A stretch of 38,272 nucleotides of DNA, taken from assembly GCA_003139615.1 (NCBI GenBank), contig PLJH01000018.1, positions 1 to 38,272 on the forward strand. Direction: 5' to 3'. This stretch comes from Alphaproteobacteria bacterium. GTDB lineage: Bacteria; Pseudomonadota; Alphaproteobacteria; Micropepsales; Micropepsaceae. The notes beneath the pieces were generated by a model. The model did not search any database. It worked only from the letters and a program-made list of their open reading frames with translations, and was not told where the DNA came from. The position numbers and the translations under genes were made by a program. Shown here piece after piece: positions 8,865 to 17,766 of this stretch (the stretch's first letter is position 1; every line of letters begins with the position of its first letter).

Positions 8865-11243
8865 ATGCGCAGGAATCTGACTCATATTTTGCTTGGCGGA
8901 ACGGCACTTCTCGGCTTGCTCGGGACGCCGGCTTTTGCCCAAAGTGATTCGAGCAACAACATTCAGGTGGCGCAGAATACGCCTCCGTCAAAACCGCAGG
9001 CTCGGGACGAAAACACGGTCGAGACCGTGATCGTGACCGCTGAAAAGCGGTCCGAAAACAGCCAGCGCGTTCCCGTCGCACTGACGGCGCTCGACGGCAG
9101 TACGTTGAACCAACAGGGAATTATCGGCTTCGCGGATTTGGCCCAGCGCGTTCCCGATCTGCGCTTCGGCAACGGCGTGACCGGCGGCGAGAACGTCATC
9201 ACGATGCGCGGTGTCGGCAGCCAGAACACGACTCCCGGCGGCGACTCGCCGGTCTCTTACAGCGTTGATGGCGTGACGCTGCAGCGAACCACCGTCATGG
9301 ACCCGGAATTCTACGACATCGGCGACGTTGAAGTGTTGGAAGGCCCGCAGGGCACGCTCGAGGGTCGCAACTCGGTCGGTGGCGCGATCCACGTCAACTC
9401 CAATCATCCGACCGACGATCTCGAAGGCGCAGTCGATGCGGAAATCGGCAATTATGCGTCCCAGATCTTCCGCGGCTATGTCAACGCGCCCCTCTATGAC
9501 AATGGCGGCACCGAAATCAACGTTCGCATCACCGGCGTCGATGCCTATCACAGCGGCTATGTCGACAACGTCGACACGGGACCCATGGCCACGCACAATC
9601 TGGACGGCGAAGATCTCCACATGCTGCGCGGTCAGATTGACTTTAAATTCTCGCCGGACATCGACCTTCTTTTTGAAGCCAGCACGATGAACGACAACGA
9701 TCCGGTCGCCACCAAGGTGCAGTTCGACCAGAATCCCTATCGCTATCCCGGCCAAACCTTCTATTCGAGTCCCTGGACTGTCGACAACGACTATCCGGAT
9801 ACCGGCATCAACAAAGTCAATCTTTATATCGCGACGCTGAACTGGAATCTCCACTGGTCGACACTGACTGATGTGTTCGGCTACGAGACGAGCTACGCCG
9901 ACGCCACGAACGATGCGGATGGATCGGGTCTTCCGATTGCGACCAGCACCGACTGGATCGAAAAGCAGCAACAGATTTCCAACGAAATCCGGCTGCGCTC
10001 GAACGATGACGGCGGCCCGCTCCAGTGGGTCGGAGGTTTTTACTTCTTCCAGGCGCAGAACCTCGAAGATTTCAATTTCCAAGATACGGGGTTGAACAGC
10101 CCGACGTCGGCTTGTGTCCCAGTCGTTACCGCTGCCTGCCTTGGCTACTCATTCGTCAGCAGCGGCAATCTTTCTTCGCGGTCGTTCGCGCCGTTCGGAC
10201 AGTTGGACTACGATTTGGCGAAGACTTCGCTCGGTATTCCGCTCACGATCACGGCGGGCGCGCGCTACACGGACGACGAGAAATACGGCTACGGCACGCT
10301 TTATTATGACGGTTTCCAGATCACCGCGCTTCCCTCGACTCATGAATGGGGCCAGTGGACCGGAAAATTCGAGCTGGCTTATCAGTTCACTCCGAACATC
10401 ATGGGCTACGCCTCGGTCTCGCGCGGCTATCTGTCGGGCGGCAACATCATCGGTCTGGCGAGCTTCTACCAGCCGGAACATGTGTGGTCCTACGAAGTCG
10501 GCGAAAAGGCTCAGCTGTTCGACGATCACCTGCAGTTGAATATCTCGGCCTATCACGAGAATCTCGTGGACATGCAGGTGTTCATTCAAAGTGGTGCAAG
10601 TTCCGTGCTCCAGAATGCGGGTGGAGCACATGTCAACGGCATCGAAGGGCAGGCCACCTGGATTCCCATCGATGGATTACGGCTGAATGCGGCGGTGGCT
10701 GTTACAGACGACCGCTACGACAAATACATCTCCGGCGGCGGCGCCATCGGCCAGGGCGGCGACAACAGATATAGCGCCAACACCGTGCCCCCGCTCAACC
10801 CGGCGAAATGCGATACACCGGCTCTCATCGCGGCGTATGGTGTCGGAGCGTGTAACTGGGCCGGCAACCAGCTCAACCAGACCCCGCCATACACCATCGA
10901 TGTCGGTGCTGAATACAATTGGGATACGTCGATCGGCACGATCACGCCGCGCGTCGATGCCTTCTGGTCGGGTCAGGTCGAATTCCTGCCGGACAATATC
11001 AACGGGCAGAAGCCGTATGAGCAAACCGATCTCAACCTGATGTGGACCGATCCGTCGGGGCGCTACACGCTGGATGCGTTCGTCAAGAACCTTGGTAACA
11101 CGGAGATCATCACGAACGACGGTCTCCAGTCGACGAGCCTGAGCGGACCTCCGGCGGCCGGTGGCGGCTTCGAGTTCGACAACTATGTCTATGCCCCGCC
11201 GCGGACCTTCGGCATCCGTCTCGGCGTCAAGTTCGGCGGATAA
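8865..11243 (+). CDS. TonB-dependent outer-membrane receptor
   Basis: The product is 792 residues: an outer-membrane beta-barrel with an N-terminal plug that takes up a ligand using TonB/ExbBD energy. The N-terminus is a signal peptide (MRRNLTHILLGG...TPAFA, cleavage probably after residue 25). A TonB-box-like ETVIVTAEKR comes next, then plug-domain features (QRVPVALTALDG, PVSYSVDGVTL, DVEVLEGPQGTLEGRNSVGGAI). The rest is barrel with Tyr/Asn-rich strands, ending PRTFGIRLGVKFGG; it does not end in the usual aromatic residue. ATG 8865 is chosen for the GGGGACGGA ribosome-binding site and the signal peptide. It is the type seen in sphingomonads and relatives for carbon-source uptake; the ligand is unknown. 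A strong terminator follows at 11280. Confidence 0.93.
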   Translation: MRRNLTHILLGGTALLGLLGTPAFAQSDSSNNIQVAQNTPPSKPQARDENTVETVIVTAEKRSENSQRVPVALTALDGSTLNQQGIIGFADLAQRVPDLRFGNGVTGGENVITMRGVGSQNTTPGGDSPVSYSVDGVTLQRTTVMDPEFYDIGDVEVLEGPQGTLEGRNSVGGAIHVNSNHPTDDLEGAVDAEIGNYASQIFRGYVNAPLYDNGGTEINVRITGVDAYHSGYVDNVDTGPMATHNLDGEDLHMLRGQIDFKFSPDIDLLFEASTMNDNDPVATKVQFDQNPYRYPGQTFYSSPWTVDNDYPDTGINKVNLYIATLNWNLHWSTLTDVFGYETSYADATNDADGSGLPIATSTDWIEKQQQISNEIRLRSNDDGGPLQWVGGFYFFQAQNLEDFNFQDTGLNSPTSACVPVVTAACLGYSFVSSGNLSSRSFAPFGQLDYDLAKTSLGIPLTITAGARYTDDEKYGYGTLYYDGFQITALPSTHEWGQWTGKFELAYQFTPNIMGYASVSRGYLSGGNIIGLASFYQPEHVWSYEVGEKAQLFDDHLQLNISAYHENLVDMQVFIQSGASSVLQNAGGAHVNGIEGQATWIPIDGLRLNAAVAVTDDRYDKYISGGGAIGQGGDNRYSANTVPPLNPAKCDTPALIAAYGVGACNWAGNQLNQTPPYTIDVGAEYNWDTSIGTITPRVDAFWSGQVEFLPDNINGQKPYEQTDLNLMWTDPSGRYTLDAFVKNLGNTEIITNDGLQSTSLSGPPAAGGGFEFDNYVYAPPRTFGIRLGVKFGG

Positions 11244-11279
11244 AGTTCTTCTCGCAGCCTGAGTTCGAAACAGGCTTCC

Positions 11280-11311
11280 GGCTCCCTCCTCGCGGAGGGA
11301 GCCATTTTTTT
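11280..11311 (+). terminator. Rho-independent terminator after the TonB receptor gene
   Basis: A perfect 10-bp stem, GGCTCCCTCC (11280-11289) with GGAGGGAGCC (11294-11303), and loop TCGC, is followed by A and seven T (11305-11311). It lies only 32 bases before the next start codon. Confidence 0.85.
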
Positions 11312-11343
11312 ATTAGAAACGATCCATCGAAAGTGGAGAAAAC

Positions 11344-12159
11344 ATGCGCGAAGAGCTCCCGGGATTGAAATCGATTCGCGTCGAGCGCGACGGCTCGGTC
11401 GATTGGCTCACGCTCAACCGGCCGGAACGGCTCAACACGCTCACCGGCACGATGGTACAGGAGCTGTGCGAATATTTCGATCGCTTGCGCGGCAATTACG
11501 ACACGCGGATCGTCGTCATGCGCGGCGCGGGCCGCGCGTTCTGCGCCGGTCTCGACATCAAGGAGCATCTGGAGGGCGACCGCGTGCCGGAAGGCGCAGG
11601 ACGCACAAAGCCCGGCTATCATCTGTTCGATATCGTGCGCCTGATGCGCGCCTGTCCGCAGCCGATCATCGCGCTTGTGCATGGGCCGGCCTGCGGGGGT
11701 GGGTTTGCGATGGCTTTGGCCGCGGACATCCGCATCGCCGGCGAGTCCGCGCGCATGAACGATGCGTTCGTGGCGCTGGGCCGCTCGGGCTGCGAATTGG
11801 GCCTCAGCTATTTCCTGCCGCGCATCGTGGGTCTCGGGATCGCGACGGAGCTGATGTACACGGGCGCCTTCATCGACGCGGCGCGCGCGGAACGGGTGGG
11901 TCTCGTCTCGCGCGTGGCGCCGGACGACATGATGGAGCAGGCGGCCGGCGAATTCATCGATGCCATGCTGCGCACCGCGCCGCTGGGCCTGCGCATCACC
12001 AAGGAGACCTTGAATACGGTGCTGAAGATCAACGACCTCAACACCGTCATCGAGCTCGAAGGGCACGCGCAATCGATCTGCGGCCGCGGACCCGATTTCG
12101 AACAAGCGATGCGCGCCTTTCTGGAAAAGCGTCCGCCGCAATATGCGAAGTCTGCGTAG
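11344..12159 (+). CDS. Enoyl-CoA hydratase/isomerase family protein (crotonase)
   Basis: The product is 271 residues, a normal crotonase length; such enzymes hydrate or isomerise unsaturated acyl-CoA thioesters in the cytoplasm. The oxyanion-hole segments are clear: FCAGLDIKEHL (residues 66-76) and HGPACGGGFAMALAADIRIA (113-132). The catalytic region reads ALGRSGCELGLSYFLPRIVG, with Glu151 where many relatives have Asp or Glu, while the second classical glutamate of mammalian enoyl-CoA hydratase (Glu164 in the aGgtqrl segment) is not evident. The reaction could therefore be hydration, isomerisation or thioester hydrolysis. GGAG lies six bases before the ATG. It probably belongs functionally with the TonB receptor upstream, but the strong terminator between them means either read-through or its own promoter. 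Confidence 0.9.
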   Translation: MREELPGLKSIRVERDGSVDWLTLNRPERLNTLTGTMVQELCEYFDRLRGNYDTRIVVMRGAGRAFCAGLDIKEHLEGDRVPEGAGRTKPGYHLFDIVRLMRACPQPIIALVHGPACGGGFAMALAADIRIAGESARMNDAFVALGRSGCELGLSYFLPRIVGLGIATELMYTGAFIDAARAERVGLVSRVAPDDMMEQAAGEFIDAMLRTAPLGLRITKETLNTVLKINDLNTVIELEGHAQSICGRGPDFEQAMRAFLEKRPPQYAKSA

Positions 12160-12165
12160 CATTTT

Positions 12166-12188
12166 CACCCTCCTTCAAGAGGAGGGTG
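12166..12188. terminator. Hairpin between converging crotonase and BKACE genes
   Basis: CACCCTCCT (12166-12174) pairs with AGGAGGGTG (12180-12188) around the 5-base loop TCAAG, in the 36 bases between two converging stop codons. TTTT precedes it on the plus strand, giving A residues after the stem on the minus strand. It is probably a shared terminator or a short REP unit. Confidence 0.5.
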
Positions 12189-12195
12189 GGCGAAC

Positions 12196-13110
12196 CTAGT
12201 TCAAGCTCGCGCTCTTCCTCGGCAGATCGAGAATCTTCGCGGCGGTCTCTGGATCGGCGACCGGACGGCCGGCCTTCTTTGCCAGCGCAACCACTTCCGC
12301 GATCAATTCGACATTCGAAGGGTTGCGTTCGCTGGCATAGTCTTCGAGTCCAAGTCGAATATGGCCGCCGCGCTCAAGCGCCATCTGCGCCATGCCGGTC
12401 GCGATCAAGTCTCCGCCCATCACGGCGACGGCCCAGGGCAGGCCGCTGTCGCCCAGCAATTCGATATAGGTTTCGAGCCCTTTGCGCGTAGGCTGCAGGC
12501 CCCAGAATTGCTGGCCCTTCTTGCCGTCGATGAAATTGTAGTCGCCCGACATATAGAATTTTACGAAGGCGCCGCGCGGCAATTTCCCCACGCGATGATA
12601 CATCAAGGTTGCGCGCAGGAAGCTCGGCTCATAGATCGCGATGCTGGGCCCGAGCTTGCAGCGATCGAGCAGGCGAAACGAATAGTCGATCTCGGGAAAC
12701 GGATTTGCGTAGATCGTGTTCATTTTGCCGGGCATCCCGTGGCCACGGAACGTACCGAAATTGACGGAGCCGGGATCGATGAATCCCATGCGCATGGCGC
12801 CGGACTCTGCCAACGCCTCGGTATGGGCGCAGCGTTGTTCGATCGTGTCGCCCGTGGCGCCTGTCGCATAAAAGATCGCATCGGGCCGCGCGCGCACCGT
12901 GGAACGCCAGCCTTGCAAATAACGTTCGGCGGCGGCTTTGCCGTTCAGATCGAAGGATTCGAGATGCGAGTGGATGATGGCGGCGCCCGCTTCAATGCAG
13001 GCGAGCGAGTCCTTTGCGATTTCCTCCGGTGTGAGCGGCACGTGGGGATTGCGCGCTTTCGTGGTACCGCCATTGATGGCGGCTTCGATGATGACCGGCG
13101 TTTGCGACAT
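12196..13110 (-). CDS. BKACE-family beta-keto acid cleavage enzyme (DUF849)
   Basis: The product is 304 residues and matches the BKACE family (prototype Kce, 3-keto-5-aminohexanoate cleavage enzyme), zinc-dependent TIM barrels that condense a beta-keto acid with acetyl-CoA and split it into acetoacetate and a new acyl-CoA. Visible features: IIEAAINGGTTKA at the N-terminus, PLTPEEIA, and the metal site HSHLESFDLNG with His47 and His49 after AGAAI. The usual H.HvRd stretch is changed to HSHLES, which suggests a substrate unlike that of Kce. C-terminal GHIRLGLEDY is typical. The ATG at 13110 has GGAGGG upstream at a rather long spacing. It diverges from the amidohydrolase gene over 247 bases. 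Confidence 0.85.
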   Translation of the reverse strand: MSQTPVIIEAAINGGTTKARNPHVPLTPEEIAKDSLACIEAGAAIIHSHLESFDLNGKAAAERYLQGWRSTVRARPDAIFYATGATGDTIEQRCAHTEALAESGAMRMGFIDPGSVNFGTFRGHGMPGKMNTIYANPFPEIDYSFRLLDRCKLGPSIAIYEPSFLRATLMYHRVGKLPRGAFVKFYMSGDYNFIDGKKGQQFWGLQPTRKGLETYIELLGDSGLPWAVAVMGGDLIATGMAQMALERGGHIRLGLEDYASERNPSNVELIAEVVALAKKAGRPVADPETAAKILDLPRKSASLN

Positions 13111-13357
13111 CGTTTGTGACCCTCCAGGCGGGTATAAATCCCCGGCCTCATGGACCGGGCGCGCCCAGTCTAGCTGCGTTTTGGCGCCGCTGCCCGCGAA
13201 GGCCGCCCACGGCCCGTCCTGAATAGTTGTTTGATCGTCCGGTGGGATGGGAGGATGCTTGCGGCGGGCGAAGGCTGCGCCGAGAGTCGGGACACGGAAC
13301 ATGCGAGGCCAAGAACGCCGACAACGGCGCCGCGCCTGCAAGGAAGAGGACATCGTC

Positions 13358-15085
13358 ATGGCTGAACTCGATCTGATTATCCGCCGCGGAATGGTCGTCG
13401 ACGGCACGGGCGCCGAGCCTTTCGAGGCCGATGTCGCCGTCGCAGACGGAAAGATTCATTCCATCGGCAAGGTCGGGGCCCGCGCCAAAGACGAGATCGA
13501 CGCGAAAGGGATGCTGGTCACGCCCGGCTTCGTCGACATCCATACCCATTATGACGGCCAGGCGATGTGGTCGCCGCAGATGTCGCCGTCCTCGTCGCAT
13601 GGCGTGACGACCGTGGTCGCGGGCAATTGCGGCGTGGGCTTCGCGCCCTGCCGCGCCGCCGACCACGAACTCCTCATCCATGTGATGGAAGGCGTGGAAG
13701 ACATTCCGGAAGTCGTGATGGCGACGGGGCTCGCCTGGGATTGGGAAACATTTCCGGAATATCTCGATGCGCTGGAAAAGCGGCCGCATGACATCGACAT
13801 CGCGACGCAACTGCCGCATTCGGCCTTGCGCGTTTACGTAATGGGCGAGCGGGGCGCCGCGCGCGAACCTGCGACGGCCGAAGACCGCGAAAAGATGCGA
13901 GCAATTACTGTCGAAGCGATTCATGCCGGCGCGCTCGGCTTCGCCACGTCGCGGCTCTTCATCCATCGCACGCGCGACGGCGACAACATCCCAAGCTTCG
14001 AAGCAGCCGAAGCCGAGTTGCAGGCGATCGCGGGCGCGCTCAAATCGCTGAACAAGGGCGTGCTGCAGCTTGTTCTGGGCTCGTCGTCCGTCGCGTTTTC
14101 CGAAGAGATCGATCTCATCTCGCGGCTCGCGCGCGATTCGGGCCGTCCGGCGAGCTTTTCGCTGGCGCAGGATCCCGCCAATCCGGAAAGCTGGCGCGAG
14201 ACGCTGGCACAGATCGGCCGGGCCAATGACGCGAACGGAACCAGCGTCAAGGCGCAAATCTATCCACGCCCGATCGGGATGTTCGTCAGTCACAATTTGT
14301 CGGTCAATCCGTTCTGCTTGTGCCCGAGCTATGAGAGGCTGGCGCAGCTTCCGCTGCCGGAGCGCATGAAGGAATTGCACCGTCCGGAAGTTCGCGCGCA
14401 ACTCATCAAAGAGGTCCCGAACAATCCGCGTGCGCCGCTGTTCCTGATGGGCCGCCGATTCGATCGCATGTATCCCGTCGGCGAACCGATGGACTATGAA
14501 CCGCCGGTCGAGAACTGCATCGCAGCGCAGGCGCAACGCCGCGGTGTGAAACCCGAAGATCTCGCTTACGATATGCTGCTCGAAAATGACGGCAAGGCGA
14601 TGCTGTATGTGGCGCTCGCCAATTATGCCTATGGCACGCTTGAGCCGGCTTACGAAATGATGCTCGACAAGAACACGGTCATCGGGCTCGGCGACGGCGG
14701 GGCGCATTACGGCATGATTTCCGACGCGAGCTATCCGACCTTCATGCTGGCGCATTGGACGCGCGACCGCGCCGGCCGGAAGCTTTCGCTGCCATGGGTC
14801 GTGAAGGCGCTCAGCCGCGAAACCGCGATGACCGTGGGGCTCGCGGATCGCGGCCTTCTCGCGCCCGGCTACAAGGCCGACATCAATGTGATGGATTACG
14901 ACAAGCTGAAGGTGATGAGGCCGCGTGTGATCAACGATCTGCCGGCCGGAGGCCGCCGCCTGATGCAGGATGCGGAAGGCTTCCGCGCGACCATCGTCAG
15001 CGGCACGCCGATCCTGCGCGACGGCAAAGCGACGGGTGCGGTGCCGGGACGTTTGGTGCGCGGCGCGAAATCCGCGCCGAACTGA
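13358..15085 (+). CDS. N-acyl-D-amino-acid deacylase-type amidohydrolase
   Basis: The product is 575 residues of the amidohydrolase superfamily, closest in layout to D-aminoacylase/N-acyl-D-glutamate deacylase, cytoplasmic zinc enzymes that hydrolyse amide bonds. Metal ligands are visible: His62-Thr-His64 in VDIHTHYDGQ, and Cys91 in AGNCGVGFAP, the unusual cysteine ligand of this family. Further features are GALGFATSRLF, LGDGGAHYGMISD and a C-terminal GYKADINVMDYD, the small beta-domain where the chain returns. ATG 13358 has AGGAAGAGGA just upstream. The family name does not fix the substrate: many relatives in catabolic clusters are misnamed D-aminoacylases. Its stop is only 6 bases from the converging TetR gene stop. 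Confidence 0.85.
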   Translation: MAELDLIIRRGMVVDGTGAEPFEADVAVADGKIHSIGKVGARAKDEIDAKGMLVTPGFVDIHTHYDGQAMWSPQMSPSSSHGVTTVVAGNCGVGFAPCRAADHELLIHVMEGVEDIPEVVMATGLAWDWETFPEYLDALEKRPHDIDIATQLPHSALRVYVMGERGAAREPATAEDREKMRAITVEAIHAGALGFATSRLFIHRTRDGDNIPSFEAAEAELQAIAGALKSLNKGVLQLVLGSSSVAFSEEIDLISRLARDSGRPASFSLAQDPANPESWRETLAQIGRANDANGTSVKAQIYPRPIGMFVSHNLSVNPFCLCPSYERLAQLPLPERMKELHRPEVRAQLIKEVPNNPRAPLFLMGRRFDRMYPVGEPMDYEPPVENCIAAQAQRRGVKPEDLAYDMLLENDGKAMLYVALANYAYGTLEPAYEMMLDKNTVIGLGDGGAHYGMISDASYPTFMLAHWTRDRAGRKLSLPWVVKALSRETAMTVGLADRGLLAPGYKADINVMDYDKLKVMRPRVINDLPAGGRRLMQDAEGFRATIVSGTPILRDGKATGAVPGRLVRGAKSAPN

Positions 15086-15091
15086 CGGCGC

Positions 15092-15742
15092 CTATCGCCC
15101 GACGGGAATGTAAGCCGGAGAGTCGAGGCCTGGAACGCCGAGATTCGTTCCCCGCACGAGCACGCTGTCGATCCACAGCTCGATCTGCTGACGCTGCTTT
15201 TCGGCGGACATCGGACGGCCGCTCATCACGACATGCACGCCTATGCCGTCCATCTGGCAGTTGAGGCTGGTGGCGGCATCCGCGATCGACACGGCCGGAG
15301 AAATTTCGCCTGTCTCCTGGGCGCCGCGGATCAGGCGGCCGTAGCGAACCGCTGACTCGTCGTAACGGCCGTGAAGGATCGTCTTGATCCGCTCGCTGAG
15401 CTTCGACAATTCCCAGAAGCCGAACCAGATTTTCCAGTAGCCGATCATTTCCTCATTCGTGGGGAGGCCGGAATAGATGACCTGCCTGAGTGCTTCGAGA
15501 CCGCGATTGGTGTTTTCCGCCTGCACCATCCGGTCGCGGATCACGCGCGTCGAATATTCTTCGGCCGCGAGCAGGATGTGATCCTTGGATTTGATGTAGT
15601 GCACGATCGCGCCGACGGAATAGCCGGTCTCGCGCGCGATATCGCGAATCGTGGCGCCCGCGACGCCTTTGCGTCCGATGACGCGAAAGGCGGCCATCGC
15701 GATGTCCGCGCGGCGTGTATCGTGATCGACTTTCTTGGGCAT
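15092..15742 (-). CDS. TetR-family transcriptional regulator
   Basis: The product is 216 residues with an N-terminal TetR helix-turn-helix (about residues 12-57: ATIRDIARETGYSVGAIVHYIKS is the recognition part) and an all-helical ligand-binding domain. The N-terminal pattern and length recall BetI-type regulators, but the ligand is not deducible. It is the last gene of the minus-strand operon that starts at 21840 and begins 3 bases after the upstream SDR stop. Because TetR-type palindromes overlap the promoters of its own operon, of the VOC/cyclase operon and of the TonB receptor, I infer that it represses all three and is released by a pathway compound. This link is inferred from position and motif sharing only. 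Confidence 0.9.
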   Translation of the reverse strand: MPKKVDHDTRRADIAMAAFRVIGRKGVAGATIRDIARETGYSVGAIVHYIKSKDHILLAAEEYSTRVIRDRMVQAENTNRGLEALRQVIYSGLPTNEEMIGYWKIWFGFWELSKLSERIKTILHGRYDESAVRYGRLIRGAQETGEISPAVSIADAATSLNCQMDGIGVHVVMSGRPMSAEKQRQQIELWIDSVLVRGTNLGVPGLDSPAYIPVGR

Positions 15743-15745
15743 GGT

Positions 15746-16540
15746 TCAGCCGGCGTAAACGCCGCCATCGATAACAAGTTCGATGCCGGTGATGAATCGG
15801 GATTCGTCCGAAGCAAGGAATACCACACCTGCTGCGATATCCGAAGGCAGACCGTAGAAACCAAGCGGCGTGACGGACGCTGCGACCGAGCGCGTCTGCT
15901 CCATGATGTCGGCATTGCGGCGTTCGGACAGGTCCGGCATCTCACCCTTGTTGACCATTTTGACCCAGATGGGTGTTTCGATGGCGCCGGGATGGATGGA
16001 ATTGACCCGGATCTTGTTCTTGGCTTGCGCGCATTCGAGCGCCAGCGCCTTGGTGTAAAGCCGCACTCCTCCCTTGCTCGCGCAATAGCCGGTGAGGCCG
16101 GGAATGCCCTTGAGGCCCGCGACCGAGGACAGATTGACGATCGAGCCGCCGCCGGACTCCGTCATCAGCGGGATCAAATATTTCGAGCTGAGGAACATGC
16201 TGTCGAGATTGATCGCCAGTTGGCGCTTCCAGGTCTCGAAGCTCATCTCCGCGACGGATACCGAGATGCAGACGCCGGCATTGTTGACCAGCACGTGCAG
16301 CGCGCCGGCCTCTTTGCGGGTCAGGGCCGCGATATCCTTCCAGGCGCCTTCGTCGCTGACATCGAGCTTGTGGAATTGGGCCGCCTTGCCGATTTCTTCG
16401 CAGGTCTCGCGGCCGCCTTTCTCATCGACATCGGTGACAATCACGCGCGCGCCTTCCGCCGCGAGCGCCACCGCACAGCCGCGGCCAATGCCGCTGCCGG
16501 CGCCTGTGACGAGTGCTGTCTTACCTTCGAGCCGGCCCAT
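15746..16540 (-). CDS. SDR-family NAD(P)-dependent oxidoreductase
   Basis: The product is 264 residues, a classical short-chain dehydrogenase/reductase that interconverts an alcohol and a ketone with a nicotinamide cofactor. The cofactor motif TGAGSGIG (12-19) is followed by Asp at the end of beta-2 (VTDVDE), favouring NAD(H). The structural motif NNAG (86-89) and the catalytic set Ser139, Tyr152 and Lys156 (YCASK) are intact, and the C-terminus FITGIELVIDGG is typical. It lies 3 bases ahead of the TetR gene and 74 bases behind the amidohydrolase gene, within the minus-strand operon. The substrate is unknown; alcohol oxidation during degradation is likely. Confidence 0.92.
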   Translation of the reverse strand: MGRLEGKTALVTGAGSGIGRGCAVALAAEGARVIVTDVDEKGGRETCEEIGKAAQFHKLDVSDEGAWKDIAALTRKEAGALHVLVNNAGVCISVSVAEMSFETWKRQLAINLDSMFLSSKYLIPLMTESGGGSIVNLSSVAGLKGIPGLTGYCASKGGVRLYTKALALECAQAKNKIRVNSIHPGAIETPIWVKMVNKGEMPDLSERRNADIMEQTRSVAASVTPLGFYGLPSDIAAGVVFLASDESRFITGIELVIDGGVYAG

Positions 16541-16614
16541 GCAAAATTCCTTGTTTTGTTTTTAAAAATACACCGACACGGCACCGGATATGCGCTCCGG
16601 CGCCGCGGCCGCGA

Positions 16615-17751
16615 TCAGTTCAGATTATAAAGCTCTTTCACATTGTCGCGCAGGATCCAGGTCTTCTCCTGCTCGGTCAGCGACTCCGTGTGCTTCTCCA
16701 GCAATTCCTGGCTCCACGGCCAGGTCGAATCGCTGTGCGGAAAATCATTGGCCCACATCAGCCGGCGCGGATTGCAGAGGTCGGTCATCTTGAACGCGAC
16801 CCAGTCGTCCTGGAACGTCACATAGACGTTCTGCTGGAAGAATTCGCTGGGCAGCTTCGTCATCTCGTCGCATTTGAGCCATGCCCGGTGGCGTTTGTAG
16901 ACGTGGTCCATGCGGTACATGTAATGGGGAGCCCAGCCTGCATCGGCTTCGACGCAGACGAGCTTGAGGTCCGGGTGCCGCTCGAATACGCGCCCGAAAA
17001 TGAACATCCCGATGATGTCCTGGCAGGTGCGGATGACGGATTGCCAGGCGGAAATCTTCGGTCCGCGGAACAATCTCGAACCTTCGGCCATTGCGCTGTC
17101 GGTGCGACGCTCGGTGAAGGTGTGGAAGCTGACGGGCAGGCCGAGTTCGACGGCGGTGCGCCACAAGGGATCGAACGACGGGTCGTCGTAATCTTCCTTG
17201 GTGCCCGGGCTCGCCGGCAGCATCACGCCCTTGAAGCCCATTTCCTTGATCCGGCGGAAATCTTCGATCGCTTCGGGTACGCTGCTGACGGCCGTCATGC
17301 CGAGGCCGTAAAGCCGCTTGGGAGCAGCCCCGGTGAATTCCTGGAGCCAGCGATTATAGGCCCACATGCAGGCGCTCTTGTAGTCATTATCGGCGAGACC
17401 GCAGATCACCATGCCGATGGTGGGATAGATCATCTCGGCCGCGATGCCGTCGCGGTCCTGATCCTTGAGCCGCGCCTTCGGGTCCCAACCGCCCTTGTGC
17501 AGGTCGACGAAATAGGAGCCGCCCATGCGCAAATCTTTCGGATCCTTGCCCGCAGCCGCCACGAGACCCAGCGCGAGCGGATCGGCATAACCCTGCACGA
17601 TGAACACATCGCCCGATTCGCCGCTGCGTTTGTCTTCCACCATATGCGGCGCAACATCGCGATAGCGTGGGTCGATGTAATCGACATAGCAATTGGGCGG
17701 CTCGGTGATGTGCGAGTCCGCGGAAATGGCTTTGATCCCGGCGATGCTCAT
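16615..17751 (-). CDS. Amidohydrolase family 2 protein (metal-dependent hydrolase or decarboxylase)
   Basis: The product is 378 residues of the amidohydrolase-2 group, which includes decarboxylases such as ACMSD and LigW-type enzymes as well as hydrolases. The N-terminus ISADSHITEPPNCYVDYI replaces the canonical HxH by D-S-H, as in many members. The conserved C-terminal metal-site motif is LMWANDFPHSDSTWPWS. Central segments include VSFHTF (metal His) and LVCVEADAGWAPHYMYRMDH. GGAGGAATC precedes ATG 17751; a TTG four codons upstream overlaps that ribosome-binding site and is rejected. The 15-base gap to the AraC gene supports cotranscription. Both a C-C hydrolase and a decarboxylase are possible. 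Confidence 0.88.
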   Translation of the reverse strand: MSIAGIKAISADSHITEPPNCYVDYIDPRYRDVAPHMVEDKRSGESGDVFIVQGYADPLALGLVAAAGKDPKDLRMGGSYFVDLHKGGWDPKARLKDQDRDGIAAEMIYPTIGMVICGLADNDYKSACMWAYNRWLQEFTGAAPKRLYGLGMTAVSSVPEAIEDFRRIKEMGFKGVMLPASPGTKEDYDDPSFDPLWRTAVELGLPVSFHTFTERRTDSAMAEGSRLFRGPKISAWQSVIRTCQDIIGMFIFGRVFERHPDLKLVCVEADAGWAPHYMYRMDHVYKRHRAWLKCDEMTKLPSEFFQQNVYVTFQDDWVAFKMTDLCNPRRLMWANDFPHSDSTWPWSQELLEKHTESLTEQEKTWILRDNVKELYNLN

Positions 17752-17766
17752 GATTCCTCCCAATGG

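Noticed and set aside
13358..15085. Calling the amidohydrolase a true D-aminoacylase
   Set aside because: The metal ligands match the family but substrate residues cannot be checked, and the context is a catabolic island rather than D-amino-acid metabolism.
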